A stretch of 64,000 nucleotides of DNA from Nocardia macrotermitis (GTDB lineage Bacteria; Actinomycetota; Actinomycetes; Mycobacteriales; Mycobacteriaceae). The position numbers were made by a program, and so were the translations under genes. The notes beneath the pieces are model-generated. The model saw nothing but the letters and a program-made list of their open reading frames with translations. It was not told the DNA's origin and did not search any database. The first letter of the stretch is position 1. Every line of letters starts with the position of its first letter. Shown one piece after another: positions 53,464-62,019 of the stretch. The stretch spans positions 310,001 through 374,000 of the forward strand of contig NZ_WEGK01000005.1 in the NCBI RefSeq assembly GCF_009604405.1, read 5' to 3'.

Positions 53464-54014
53464 GCGAGCGGACGTTCGCGGTGTGCGTCTACTGTTCGGC
53501 CAGTGCGGGGGATGCGGCGCAGCTGCGGTTGGCCACCCAGGTCGGCACCGAGATCGCCCGGCGCGGTTGGCAATTGGTGTCCGGCGGCGGGAACGTGTCG
53601 ATGATGGGCGCGGTCGCGGTGGCGGCCCGCGCGGGTGGTGCGCGCACGATCGGGGTCATCCCGAAACAGCTGGTGCATCACGAGGTCGCCGATGTCGACG
53701 CCGACGAACTGATCGTCACCGACACCATGCGCGAGCGCAAACGCATCATGGAGGATCGCGCCGACGCCTTCCTCACCCTGCCCGGCGGCATCGGCACGCT
53801 GGAGGAGTTCTTCGAGACCTGGACCGGCGGCTATCTGGGCATGCACGACAAACCGGTGGTCGTGCTCGACCCGCTCGGGCACTATCAGGGCCTGTTCACC
53901 TGGCTCGATCAGTTGCGCGACAGCGGATTCGTCACCCCGGCCTCCCTCGACCGGATCCGGGTCACCCCGGATCTGCCCGAGGCGTTCGACGCGCTGGCGG
54001 CCCGGTCCGGCTGA
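53460..54014 (+). CDS. LOG-family phosphoribohydrolase (Rv1205-like)
   Basis: 184 residues, the standard LOG length. Motifs are VCVYCSASAGDAAQLR, SGGGNVSMMGAVAVAARAGG, RKRIMEDRADAFLTLPGGIG and TLEEFFETWTGGYLGMHDKP. M. tuberculosis Rv1205 is an active LOG whose substrate turnover affects proteasome mutants, and the position is the same. GTG 53460 overlaps the upstream stop (GTGA); GTG 53457 is also possible. The pair gives two paralogues in one operon. Confidence 0.93.
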   Translation: MSERTFAVCVYCSASAGDAAQLRLATQVGTEIARRGWQLVSGGGNVSMMGAVAVAARAGGARTIGVIPKQLVHHEVADVDADELIVTDTMRERKRIMEDRADAFLTLPGGIGTLEEFFETWTGGYLGMHDKPVVVLDPLGHYQGLFTWLDQLRDSGFVTPASLDRIRVTPDLPEAFDALAARSG

Positions 54015-54129
54015 GCGCGAAACCCGTCCCAGCGGCCACGCGGCCCGCGTCTTCGACCAGCCGAACCGTGCCGCGTGTCCCCTCGCAGAGGATCCGAGCA
54101 TTGTGTCCGACTGGACTGATCATGGCTTC

Positions 54130-54135
54130 TACCAT
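54130..54135 (+). promoter_or_regulatory. -10 hexamer TACCAT before the 82-residue gene
   Basis: TACCAT is followed by six bases and GTG 54142, consistent with a leaderless start. Confidence 0.45.
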
Positions 54136-54141
54136 GTGAAC

Positions 54142-54390
54142 GTGCGCATATTGACCCTGATCGGCGGCCGGAACCGCAAACCCGGCCCGCCCGAGCCCGG
54201 CCCCCGCGAATCGGTGACCTGGGCGCGGGGCCACGACCGCGCCGTGGTCGAAGCCTTGCGCGACACCGGAATTCGACGCCTGGCCCGCGCCACCGACGGC
54301 CTGTCCGGCTCCTCGATGAAAATCCTCGCCGACTTCACCGACGCCCTGCGCACCGCCGAGGACCTACCTGTCGAAACCGCCGACCTCTGA
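54142..54390 (+). CDS. Small protein of unknown function (82 residues)
   Basis: 82 residues: RILTLIGGRNRKPGPPEPGP, then ESVTWARGHDRAVVEALRDT and LARATDGLSGSSMKILADF. It is basic at the N-terminus and helical at the C-terminus, with no signal or membrane segment. GTG 54142 is chosen from the -10 element; GTG 54136 and ATG 54103 are in frame upstream. It converges on the caspase gene with 44 bp between. No family is recognised. Confidence 0.6.
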   Translation: MRILTLIGGRNRKPGPPEPGPRESVTWARGHDRAVVEALRDTGIRRLARATDGLSGSSMKILADFTDALRTAEDLPVETADL

Positions 54391-54434
54391 GGACGGTCCG
54401 CTGAACCGTTGCCCGGCAACGCGGGGCCCCGTCC

Positions 54435-56300
54435 TCAGGTGCGACGCAACCTGCGTGTCAACGACTCCAGTTTGCCGGCTGCTTCGGCATTGCCCTCCTC
54501 GATGGATTGCCGGTACCAGCGTTCGGCTTCAACGAGTGCACCGCGCCGCTCGAACAGCGATGCCAGGTTGCTCATCGCCAGCGCGTTATTCGACGCGGCG
54601 GCTTGCCGGTACAGCTGTTCGGCCTCGGCGAGCTTGCCCTGCCGCTCGCGCAGCGATCCCAGATTGTTCATCGCCAGGGCATTGCCCAGTGCGGCGGCTC
54701 GGCGGTACCACTGTTCGGCCTCGGTGGGTTCGCCGCGTCGGTCGAGCAGCCATCCGAGATTGTTCATTGCCGAGGCGTTGTCCTGTGCGGCGGCTTGCCG
54801 GTACAGCTGTTCGGCTTCGATGAGTTCGCCGCGTCGGTCGAGCAGCCATCCGAGGTTGGACATTGCCAGGGCGTTGCCCTGTGTGGCGGCTTGGCGGTAC
54901 CACTGTTCGGCTTCGGTGAGTTTGCCGTGTCGGTCGAGCAGCTGTCCGAGATTGTTCATTGCCAGGACGCTGTTCTGTGTGGCGGCTTGGCGGTACCACT
55001 GTTCGGCTTCGGTGGGTTCGCCGTGTCGGTCGAGCAGCGATCCCAGGTTGTACATGGCCGCGGCGACGTTCTGTGTGGCGGCTTGGCGGTACCACTGTTC
55101 GGCCTCGGTGGGTTCGCCGCGTCGGTCGAGCAGCCATCCGAGATTGTTCATTGCCGAGGCGTCGTCCTGTGCGGCGGCTTGCCGGTACAGCTGTTCGGCT
55201 TTGGTGAGTTCGCCGCGTCGATCGAGGATCCATCCCAGGTTGCACATGGCGAGGGCGTGGCCCTGTGCGGCGGCTCGGCTGTACAGCTGTTCGGCTTCGG
55301 CTGTTTCGCCTCGCTCCTCCAACAGTGACCCCAGGTTGTTCATCGCCGCGGCGTTGTCCTGGGCGGCCGCCTGTCGAAACCATTGTTCGGCTTCGACGAG
55401 TTCGCCTCGCCCGTAGAGTAGCCAGCCCAGGTTGGTCATAGCCGTGGCGTTGTTCTGCAAAGCGGCTTGTCGGTTGAGCCGCTCCGCCCCTTGTCCGTCT
55501 CCCGCGTCGCCCAGCTCTTCTGCCAGGATGACCAGGGCTGTCGGATCGATGTGTGGGTTGCGCCGGTTACGGGCAAGCGCGAGATGGCCGATGTTTCGGG
55601 TACTGCGACGTTCCGGGCGGGGAAATCCCTTGGACGGCAACGTCTTCTGGAGATGCTCGTGGATCACGTCGAGGGTGAGCATGTCGATGCCGGGGTCCTC
55701 GATGCCGTTGCGCAGTAACGCCAGTAGTTCGCCGGTGTAGGCGGTGTGCCTGGCTCCGCTGGGTGCCCTGGACGGGCGGTTGGCAGGGGAGGAGGCGAGG
55801 GTGCAGGTGCCCGCGACGGTCAGTTGGCCGGACACCGCTGTGGTGACGTCGGTCATCAGATCGATGGCTGTTCCGGAGAAGCAGCAGTCCAGGATCAGGA
55901 CTCGATTGTCGGCACGGGCCTTGGCCAGGGTGTTGCGCACCAGTTCGAACGGCAGTGCCGTCCACGACACCATGTCCGGGTTGCTGCGGGTGTCCGGGAG
56001 CGACAGGTACAGCTGCCCGTCCATGCCCACCAGGCCGTGGCCCGCGTAGTAGACGAGCAGCATGTCTTCCGCCTCGGTCGCCGCGGTGTTCAACTGCTGC
56101 CCGATGACGCCGCGGTCGGACTCGTCGGCCAAGGCAATGCAGTATTCGCTCGACAGCGCCGTCCCAGCTGGACCGACGAGGATCTCGGCCAGGTCGGCGA
56201 GGTTGTTCCGGACGCCCGGCAGGTCGGGGAGTTCTGGATCGGTGAACAGACTCGCGCCCAGCAGTAATGCCCGCGACCGGGACGGATCCGGCAGGCGCAT
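54435..56300 (-). CDS. Caspase-fold protease with ten C-terminal TPR/Sel1-like repeats
   Basis: 621 residues. Residues ~8-250 are a bacterial caspase (peptidase C14) domain. It begins SRALLLGASLFTDPELPDLP. The catalytic His88 is in LVYYAGHGLVG, and Cys140 is in VLILDCCFSGTAID. Residues ~270-610 carry ten repeats of 32 residues, for example MNNLGWLLDRRGEPTEAEQW followed by YRQAA. No signal peptide or membrane segment is seen, so it acts in the cytoplasm. The start ATG overlaps the stop of the EACC1-like gene (ATGA). The pair matches the effector plus constant-component architecture of proposed actinobacterial conflict systems; its trigger and substrate are unknown. Confidence 0.93.
   Translation of the reverse strand: MRLPDPSRSRALLLGASLFTDPELPDLPGVRNNLADLAEILVGPAGTALSSEYCIALADESDRGVIGQQLNTAATEAEDMLLVYYAGHGLVGMDGQLYLSLPDTRSNPDMVSWTALPFELVRNTLAKARADNRVLILDCCFSGTAIDLMTDVTTAVSGQLTVAGTCTLASSPANRPSRAPSGARHTAYTGELLALLRNGIEDPGIDMLTLDVIHEHLQKTLPSKGFPRPERRSTRNIGHLALARNRRNPHIDPTALVILAEELGDAGDGQGAERLNRQAALQNNATAMTNLGWLLYGRGELVEAEQWFRQAAAQDNAAAMNNLGSLLEERGETAEAEQLYSRAAAQGHALAMCNLGWILDRRGELTKAEQLYRQAAAQDDASAMNNLGWLLDRRGEPTEAEQWYRQAATQNVAAAMYNLGSLLDRHGEPTEAEQWYRQAATQNSVLAMNNLGQLLDRHGKLTEAEQWYRQAATQGNALAMSNLGWLLDRRGELIEAEQLYRQAAAQDNASAMNNLGWLLDRRGEPTEAEQWYRRAAALGNALAMNNLGSLRERQGKLAEAEQLYRQAAASNNALAMSNLASLFERRGALVEAERWYRQSIEEGNAEAAGKLESLTRRLRRT
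54480..55470 (-). repeat. Ten tandem 96-bp coding repeats
   Basis: The repeat part of the caspase gene is built of 96-bp units. The sequence CGCCGCGTCGGTCGAGCAGC recurs at 54731 and 54827, exactly 96 bp apart. Inner units are much more alike than outer ones, which points to recent duplication or gene conversion. The reading frame is preserved in all units. Confidence 0.9.
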
Positions 56301-56644
56301 CAGCCCGCGAGCATCGCGTCGAGCAACTCCGGCACATCCAGATCCGGCGCGTTGCGCAGATCGATCGTGACTTCCCGGCCGTCGGCGTGTTTGACCTCGA
56401 TCTTCACCGTGGGCCGACGGTGTTTGATCCACACCGACAGCGACGCCGCCAGTGTCGCGCCCGCCCCGTTCGCGCCGAGGGTGACCATCAGCACCTCGAC
56501 GAGGCCACCCATCTCATCGGCCTCGATGGCGGCGGGTACCGCCTGGACATGTCCGCGCAACTCGTCTTCCCGTGACAGCCAGTCCCGTAGCTCGACGATC
56601 TCCCGCGCGGCGGTATCGCCCACGAGCCTGATCTGCACGGCCAT
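56300..56644 (-). CDS. EACC1-like effector-associated constant component
   Basis: 114 residues. It starts AVQIRLVGDTAAREIVELRD, continues GGLVEVLMVTLGANGAGATL with a hydrophobic Gly/Ala-rich helix, then ASLSVWIKHRRPTVKIEVK and ADGREVTIDLRNAPDLD. This pattern fits EACC1, a small protein found next to caspase, trypsin and other effectors in actinobacteria. ATG 56644 has GGAGGG 8 nt upstream. It is translationally coupled to the caspase gene. It probably helps control or deliver the effector (inference). Confidence 0.82.
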   Translation of the reverse strand: MAVQIRLVGDTAAREIVELRDWLSREDELRGHVQAVPAAIEADEMGGLVEVLMVTLGANGAGATLAASLSVWIKHRRPTVKIEVKHADGREVTIDLRNAPDLDVPELLDAMLAG

Positions 56645-56842
56645 CCGAATTCCCTCCCGAAGTTGTGACAGCGCCCCGGCTGTTCGGGTCAATTTCATCA
56701 CGAAGCGCCCCGGATACGCAGGCATCTGCCGATGCGACAACCGTTTTCGTGAACGCCCGGCGACACCCTATGTCCGGGCGCCCATTCGTCGCGTGAGTTC
56801 CGGGCAGACCGAAGGCGCACCGAGGCGGAACGGGTGCTCCAG

Positions 56843-56848
56843 TACAGT
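56843..56848 (+). promoter_or_regulatory. -10 hexamer TACAGT, leaderless start of folP2
   Basis: TACAGT is followed by six bases and ATG 56855. No Shine-Dalgarno is present. Confidence 0.5.
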
Positions 56849-56854
56849 CGGGGT

Positions 56855-57733
56855 ATGAGTGCTGTGCCGCCGTTACCTACTTTGTGCGGGAAAACGGTGG
56901 CGACGGATCGGGCTCTGGTGATGGCGATCGTGAATCGGACGCCGGATTCTTTCTACGACCGGGGAGCCACATTCTCCGATGACGCGGCGTTGGCGGCGGT
57001 GGATCGGGCCGTTGCCGAGGGGGCCGATCTGGTCGATATCGGCGGGGTGAAGGCGGGGCCGGGGGATGTGGTGGATGCCGCCGAGGAGACGCGGCGGGTG
57101 GTGCCGTTCGTCGCGGCTATCCGGGAGCGTTATCCCGAGCTGTTGATCAGTGTGGACACCTGGCGCGGGGATGTCGCGCGGGCGGCGGTGGCCGAGGGCG
57201 CGGATCTGATCAACGACACCTGGGCGGGCGCGGATCCGGATCTGGCCGGGGTCGCCGCGGCGACCGGCGCGGGCATCGTGTGCAGCCACACCGGCGGCGC
57301 GCGGCCACGCACCCGGCCACATCGGGTGCGGTACGACGACGTGGTCGCGGAGGTCACCGAGACGGTCGTGCGGGCCGCCGAGAACGCCGCGGCCGCGGGC
57401 GTGGCCAAGGACGCGATCCTGATCGACCCGACGCACGATTTCGGCAAAAACACCTATCACGGGCTCGAACTGTTGCGTGCCGTGGACATTCTTGTAAATA
57501 CCGGATGGCCGGTCTTGATGGCGCTGAGTAATAAGGATTTCATCGGGGAGACCCTGGGTGTCGGCCTGTCCGAGCGATTGGAGGGCACATTGGCAGCAAC
57601 GGCATGGGCGGCCGCGGCCGGCGCCCGCGTCTTCCGAGTCCACGAGGTCGCCGCGACCCGGCGAGTAGTGGACATGATCGCGGCCATACAGGGCATCCGT
57701 CCTCCCGCACGAACCTTGCGAGGTCTGGTATGA
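56855..57733 (+). CDS. folP2: Dihydropteroate synthase homologue FolP2
   Basis: 292 residues. The TIM-barrel DHPS fold has VMAIVNRTPDSFYDRGATF, VDIGGVKAGPGDVV, LISVDTWRGDVARAAVAEGA and ILIDPTHDFGKNTYHGLEL. Actinobacteria carry a second, FolP2-type gene that lies beside gpgS. In mycobacteria this homologue lacks clear DHPS activity, so a different role is likely. It overlaps gpgS by ATGA. Confidence 0.93.
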   Translation: MSAVPPLPTLCGKTVATDRALVMAIVNRTPDSFYDRGATFSDDAALAAVDRAVAEGADLVDIGGVKAGPGDVVDAAEETRRVVPFVAAIRERYPELLISVDTWRGDVARAAVAEGADLINDTWAGADPDLAGVAAATGAGIVCSHTGGARPRTRPHRVRYDDVVAEVTETVVRAAENAAAAGVAKDAILIDPTHDFGKNTYHGLELLRAVDILVNTGWPVLMALSNKDFIGETLGVGLSERLEGTLAATAWAAAAGARVFRVHEVAATRRVVDMIAAIQGIRPPARTLRGLV

Positions 57734-58677
57734 CGACCAACCCCGACCGTATCCCCGACAACACCTGGGCCACCAGCAACACCTGGGACCGCCCGGACTG
57801 GACCGTCGACGAACTCGTCGCCGCCAAAGCGGGCCGCACCGTCTCGGTGGTGCTGCCCGCGCTGAACGAGGAGAACACCGTCGCCGACGTGGTGGCCAGC
57901 ATCCTGCCGCTGCTGGGCACCCTGGTGGACGAACTGGTGGTGCTGGATTCCGGCTCCACCGACGCCACCGCCGAACGCGCCCGCGCCGCCGGGGCGCGCG
58001 TGGTCAGCCGCGAACAGGCCGTGCCGGAACTGGATCCGGTACCCGGCAAGGGCGAGGTGCTGTGGCGCTCGCTGGCGGCCACCACCGGTGATCTGATCGC
58101 GTTCGTCGACTCCGATCTGATCGATCCGGATCCGTCCTTCGTGCCCCGGTTGCTGGGCCCGCTGCTGACGGTGCCGGATATGCATCTGGTCAAGGCGTAT
58201 TACCGTCGTCCGCTGCGACAGGGGCAGACGGTCGATCACAACGGCGGCGGTCGCGTCACCGAACTGGTGGCCCGCCCCTTGCTGGCGGCGTTGCGCCCGG
58301 ACCTGTCCCGGGTGCTGCAACCGCTCGGCGGCGAATACGCCGGAACCCGGGAGCTGCTCACCGCGATCCCCTTCGCCCCCGGCTACGGCGTCGAGATCGG
58401 CCTGCTGCTGGACACCTACGATCTGCTCGGCATGTCCGCCATCGGCCAGGTCAACCTGGGCGTGCGCACGCACCGCAACCGCCCGCTGTCCGACCTGGGC
58501 GTGATGAGCCGTCAGATCATGGGAACCATGTTGGGCCGCACCGGAATTCGCGATTCCGGCGCGGCGCTGACTCAATTCCCCTTGGTGGGAGACGAATTCA
58601 CCGCGTTGAGCACCGAGGTCTCACTGGAGGATCGTCCTCCGATGAATACGCTGCGTCCGGCGATCGTCGCTGCCTGA
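57730..58677 (+). CDS. gpgS: Glucosyl-3-phosphoglycerate synthase GpgS
   Basis: 315 residues, GT81-family retaining glucosyltransferase. It makes glucosyl-3-phosphoglycerate, the first step of methylglucose lipopolysaccharide synthesis. Motifs are VSVVLPALNEENTVADVV, the metal-binding DSDLIDPDPSF and GYGVEIGLLLDTYDL. It is coupled to folP2. The homologues of Rv1209 and tagA that follow in mycobacteria are absent here. Confidence 0.94.
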   Translation: MTTNPDRIPDNTWATSNTWDRPDWTVDELVAAKAGRTVSVVLPALNEENTVADVVASILPLLGTLVDELVVLDSGSTDATAERARAAGARVVSREQAVPELDPVPGKGEVLWRSLAATTGDLIAFVDSDLIDPDPSFVPRLLGPLLTVPDMHLVKAYYRRPLRQGQTVDHNGGGRVTELVARPLLAALRPDLSRVLQPLGGEYAGTRELLTAIPFAPGYGVEIGLLLDTYDLLGMSAIGQVNLGVRTHRNRPLSDLGVMSRQIMGTMLGRTGIRDSGAALTQFPLVGDEFTALSTEVSLEDRPPMNTLRPAIVAA

Positions 58678-58941
58678 GAAGTTTTCGCCGCGCGGTGACC
58701 GCGGTGTGTCGCCGGGTGCCCGAGACCGGCCGGTGCGGTGGCGAGATGCTGCACCGTCCCCGGGCCGCCCGGCGAATACGCTTGTGCGCGTGGGAGATTC
58801 CGGCGCATCGTGATTGCCCCGGAGCGTCCGGTCGCCGTCGTCGGCCGACGTTTCGGGTCGCTCGCGCGGCGAACTGTCATGCGGGTGGACGGAACACGTC
58901 GGTACCCATCGACATGCGTCGAGGATGCCGGGGCGGAAAGC

Positions 58942-59778
58942 TCAGCGCTCGTGGCGATAGATGGGTGTCAGCAGATCCGCCTCGAGCGGTTCCCCGGTGT
59001 TGCGGTCGTAGCGGACGCCGACGACGGCCGAGAACGGGTGCGTGCCCGCACGCTCGTGCAGGGTGGCCAGGCGGGTGGCCAGCAGGCGGATCGCGCCCAG
59101 CGAACCGGGCGGGTGCAGGCCGTCGATGAGCAGTACCGTGCCGTGGCTGTCGGGGCGGTGCAGCCGGGCCAGATACGCGATGTCGTAGGGTTCGGTGCCG
59201 CCGGGGCGGTAGACGCGGCGGGCGGCGCGGTCCTCGATACCGCGACGCACCCGTCCGGCGCGGGCGACGGTGCGACGCAGGCGCGGATCGGCGGCGGCCA
59301 GATAACGCAGACTCGGGGAGAGTTCCGGGCCGCCCAGGACGATGAGTCCGTCCCGCTCGAGATCCAGCGCCCGCCCGGGTAGGAAACGTTCGACGGTCAC
59401 CGAGAACCCCAGCTCGCGCAGTAATTCCTGGAGGCGGTGCGGTGCGGTGGCATCGGGCGCGCCGACCAGCGGTGCGGTGCGGGTGGTACTGCGCACCTCG
59501 GGAGTCAGGATGGTGAGCGGTCCGTGCCCGAAGAACAGGCCCTCCGGCACCGGCCCCTGGGTACTCACCTGATGGATGCGCGCACGCGAAAGTCCTGCGG
59601 CCGCACCGATTCTGGCGAACGTCCAACCCTCGGCATGCAGGTCCCGGATGACTGCGCGCCGGATGCGCGTGAGCTCGTTGATGGTCTGTTGCGCTTGGGC
59701 AACCCCGTCGGTGGCCGCCTTGAGGCGTTCGACCTTGTCATCGATCGCGAACACCCGTGCCACCTCATCGGCAGACAT
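58942..59778 (-). CDS. HTH protein with unknown C-terminal domain
   Basis: 278 residues. An N-terminal helix (DDKVERLKAATDGVAQ) leads to a sigma-70 region-4-like HTH: LHAEGWTFARIGAAAGLSRA, then RIHQVSTQGPVPEG. The C-terminal ~160 residues look like a Rossmann-type sensor or enzyme domain: DGLIVLGGPELSPSLRYLAA, PYDIAYLARLHRPDSHGTVL and LIDGLHPPGSLGAIRLLATR. It ends FSAVVGVRYDRNTGEPLEAD. It may be a ligand-responsive regulator. Unknown family; the start ATG 59778 has TAGACT 6 nt upstream. Confidence 0.72.
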   Translation of the reverse strand: MSADEVARVFAIDDKVERLKAATDGVAQAQQTINELTRIRRAVIRDLHAEGWTFARIGAAAGLSRARIHQVSTQGPVPEGLFFGHGPLTILTPEVRSTTRTAPLVGAPDATAPHRLQELLRELGFSVTVERFLPGRALDLERDGLIVLGGPELSPSLRYLAAADPRLRRTVARAGRVRRGIEDRAARRVYRPGGTEPYDIAYLARLHRPDSHGTVLLIDGLHPPGSLGAIRLLATRLATLHERAGTHPFSAVVGVRYDRNTGEPLEADLLTPIYRHER

Positions 59779-59784
59779 GTGCGC

Positions 59785-59819
59785 AGTCTAGATACCTCGA
59801 CAGCGGTATGTGTCTAGAC
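59785..59819. promoter_or_regulatory. Promoter and paired TCTAGA palindromes upstream of the HTH gene
   Basis: TCTAGA occurs at 59787-59792 and 59813-59818, 26 bp apart. The first overlaps a minus-strand -10 element TAGACT (59785-59790) that ends 6 nt before the ATG at 59778. Two palindromes at that spacing could be an autoregulatory site. Confidence 0.45.
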
Positions 59820-59910
59820 CACTTGACGTGATATTTCCGACTGGCGACGCGCATCGGCTCGCTACCTCGCCGAATGTCATCGGTCGACCGGCCGGTCCAC
59901 GACGAAATCG

Positions 59911-60339
59911 TTATGTCGCGTCGAAATCGATGGGCGGCTTCTCGTTGTGCGCCAGCGGTTTCGGCGGGGCCGCGGCCGGTGGGGTGTACGAGGTCGCCGC
60001 ATCCGGCGACGACGTGCCGCCCGGTGTGTCGAAATTACCGGTGAACAACGAATCGTCCCCGTTCAACAGGTGTTTGGTCACCATCGAACGCGGCGTCATC
60101 CCCCGTAGATCATTGAGCGGTTTGCGCAACTCGTTGAACTCGTCGAGCGGTTTGCGCAGCTCGTCGAGTTCGGGACCGAGTTCACTACGCAGCTGACTGG
60201 TCGCACCGCTCGCGTAATCGCGTACCTGCCGCAGACTCTGCGCGGTCCAGCGAATGGCCCCGGGCAACCGTTCCGGCCCGAGCACGACCAAGGCGGCAAC
60301 CACCAGGATCATCATCTCGGGCCAGCCGATATCGAACAT
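59911..60339 (-). CDS. tatB: Sec-independent translocase subunit TatB
   Basis: 142 residues. The N-terminal membrane helix and hinge read [20 protein letters not shown] then GPERLP. An amphipathic helix and a disordered Pro-rich C-terminus follow. TatB recognises twin-arginine precursors with TatC. Tat substrates are visible in this window (28947; possibly 1908). It lies 9 bp downstream of htrA in the same operon. Confidence 0.95.
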   Translation of the reverse strand: MFDIGWPEMMILVVAALVVLGPERLPGAIRWTAQSLRQVRDYASGATSQLRSELGPELDELRKPLDEFNELRKPLNDLRGMTPRSMVTKHLLNGDDSLFTGNFDTPGGTSSPDAATSYTPPAAAPPKPLAHNEKPPIDFDAT

Positions 60340-60348
60340 GAGACCAGG

Positions 60349-61929
60349 TTACTGGGCCGGCTTGGGTGCGTTCCGGTCGGATTCCAGCGTTACCGGAACC
60401 GTGACCCGACGCCCGTCGCGCACGATCTGCAGATCGACCTTCTGACCGATCTGCTGGGACATCACCGCGACGGTCAGTTCGGCCTGCTCGGTGACCTCGC
60501 GATCGCCGACCTGCACCACCACGTCGCCCTCGGTCAGACCCGCCTTGGCCGCGGGGCTGTTGGCCACCACGTCGGCGATGGCCGCGCCGCTGAGCGTGTC
60601 GTTCTCCACCTGCTTGGTCTTGGCGCTGACGCCGAGCCACGGATGTTCGATGACGCCGTGGTGAATGATCGTCTGCGCGACCCGCTTGACCAGATCGACC
60701 GGAATCGCGAAGCCGAGCCCGACCGAACCGCCGCTCTCACTGCGGATCGCGGTGTTGATGCCGATCAGCCGACCTTGACCGTCGACCAGCGCACCGCCGG
60801 AGTTGCCGTGGTTGATCGCCGCGTCGGTCTGCACCGCGTCGAACGCGCCCGCGGTGTCGTCACCGGCCTCCGGGGTCTCCACCATCGCGCGATGCAGCGC
60901 GCTGACGATGCCCGCGGTGACGGTCTTCTGCAGGCCCAGCGGCGAGCCGATGGCGAGCGTGGCGTCGCCGACCTGCACGTCGTCGGATTTGCCGAGCCGG
61001 GCGACGGTGAGGTTCTTGACGTTGTCGACCTTGAGCACGGCCAGGTCGGTCTTGGGATCGCGGCCGACCAGCGAGGCCGGGACCCGGGAACCGTCCGAGA
61101 AGGTCACCTGGATCTTGCCGTGATGGGTGTTGTCCATCGCGACCATCGAGATCACGTGGTTGTTGGTGACGATGTAGCCGCTGCCGTCGATGACCACGCC
61201 CGAGCCGAGCGCGCCGTTGTCGCCGACGGTTTCGCGGATCTGCACCACCGCGGGCATCACGGCGTCGACGACCTTGGACACCGAACCCTGCGGTTTACCC
61301 GACGCGCTGTCCTGCGCCAGGGTGACCTTCTTCGAGGTCAGCACCGAGGTGGCCTCGGCGGTGAAACGGCCGACCAGACCACCGGCCACGCCGATGACCA
61401 GCGCGATCACGCCGAGCACGGCCAGTGCCTTCGGGGCGACGCGGCTGCCGAACAGGACCTCGCGGGCGGTGAGTTTGACGCCGGGCTGCGGCCGCTCGGG
61501 TTGCGGGGTGCCGACCGCGGGCGCGCCGAGCCGGGCGGCGGCGGACGGATCACGCCACGGGTCGGCCGGTGGGGTGGGCGCGGCGGCGTCGCCGGTCGCG
61601 TCCGGGTCGCGCTGGAGGAATTCGCCGGAGCCCTCGGGACGGCCGAACGCCTCGGCCAGGACCGCGTCGGGCGGCCGGTTCACCAGTTCGGATGCGGCGG
61701 CCTGCTGCTGCGGGGTGCCGGTGTAGGGGGCGAACGAGCCGCTCTGCCCGTCGGGGCGGCGGAACGCGCGCGCGGTGTGCTTGTCGATCTCGGGCCGGGA
61801 AACCGGCCGCGGGCCCAGTACCGGTGCGTCCGACGGCCTCAGGTTCCCCCGATCGGCCGCCGAATCCGGCACGGACGACTGCCCGTCCGCCGCGGATTGT
61901 GATCCGGTGTTCGTAGATTCGGTAGTCAC
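60349..61929 (-). CDS. htrA: Membrane-anchored HtrA/DegP-type serine protease
   Basis: 526 residues. The cytoplasmic N-terminal ~165 residues are Pro-rich. A membrane helix follows (ALAVLGVIALVIGVAGGLVG), then the protease domain with His in IVTNNHVISM, Asp in DPKTDLAVLKV and Ser in INHGNSGGALVDG. A PDZ domain is at the C-terminus (HPWLGVSAK, AAKAGLTEGDVVVQVGDREV). It degrades misfolded envelope proteins. It belongs to the sigE-rseA-htrA-tatB group. Confidence 0.95.
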   Translation of the reverse strand: MTTESTNTGSQSAADGQSSVPDSAADRGNLRPSDAPVLGPRPVSRPEIDKHTARAFRRPDGQSGSFAPYTGTPQQQAAASELVNRPPDAVLAEAFGRPEGSGEFLQRDPDATGDAAAPTPPADPWRDPSAAARLGAPAVGTPQPERPQPGVKLTAREVLFGSRVAPKALAVLGVIALVIGVAGGLVGRFTAEATSVLTSKKVTLAQDSASGKPQGSVSKVVDAVMPAVVQIRETVGDNGALGSGVVIDGSGYIVTNNHVISMVAMDNTHHGKIQVTFSDGSRVPASLVGRDPKTDLAVLKVDNVKNLTVARLGKSDDVQVGDATLAIGSPLGLQKTVTAGIVSALHRAMVETPEAGDDTAGAFDAVQTDAAINHGNSGGALVDGQGRLIGINTAIRSESGGSVGLGFAIPVDLVKRVAQTIIHHGVIEHPWLGVSAKTKQVENDTLSGAAIADVVANSPAAKAGLTEGDVVVQVGDREVTEQAELTVAVMSQQIGQKVDLQIVRDGRRVTVPVTLESDRNAPKPAQ

Positions 61930-62019
61930 GACAGAGCCTCGCTAGCGCTCGCCCCCGCCGCGCCAACGCGGTGCTGTGTCAATGGTTCACTCCGCTGCGC
62001 TCCGTTCACGACCTGAACT

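Noticed and set aside
54480..55470. Regularly spaced repeats that could suggest a CRISPR array
   Set aside because: The 96-bp unit is contiguous, lacks spacers, stays in one reading frame and encodes a 32-residue helical repeat; no cas gene is near.
54435..56644. Calling the caspase locus a CBASS or Thoeris-type system
   Set aside because: No cyclase, TIR or NTPase gene is adjacent; the small partner fits EACC1 instead.
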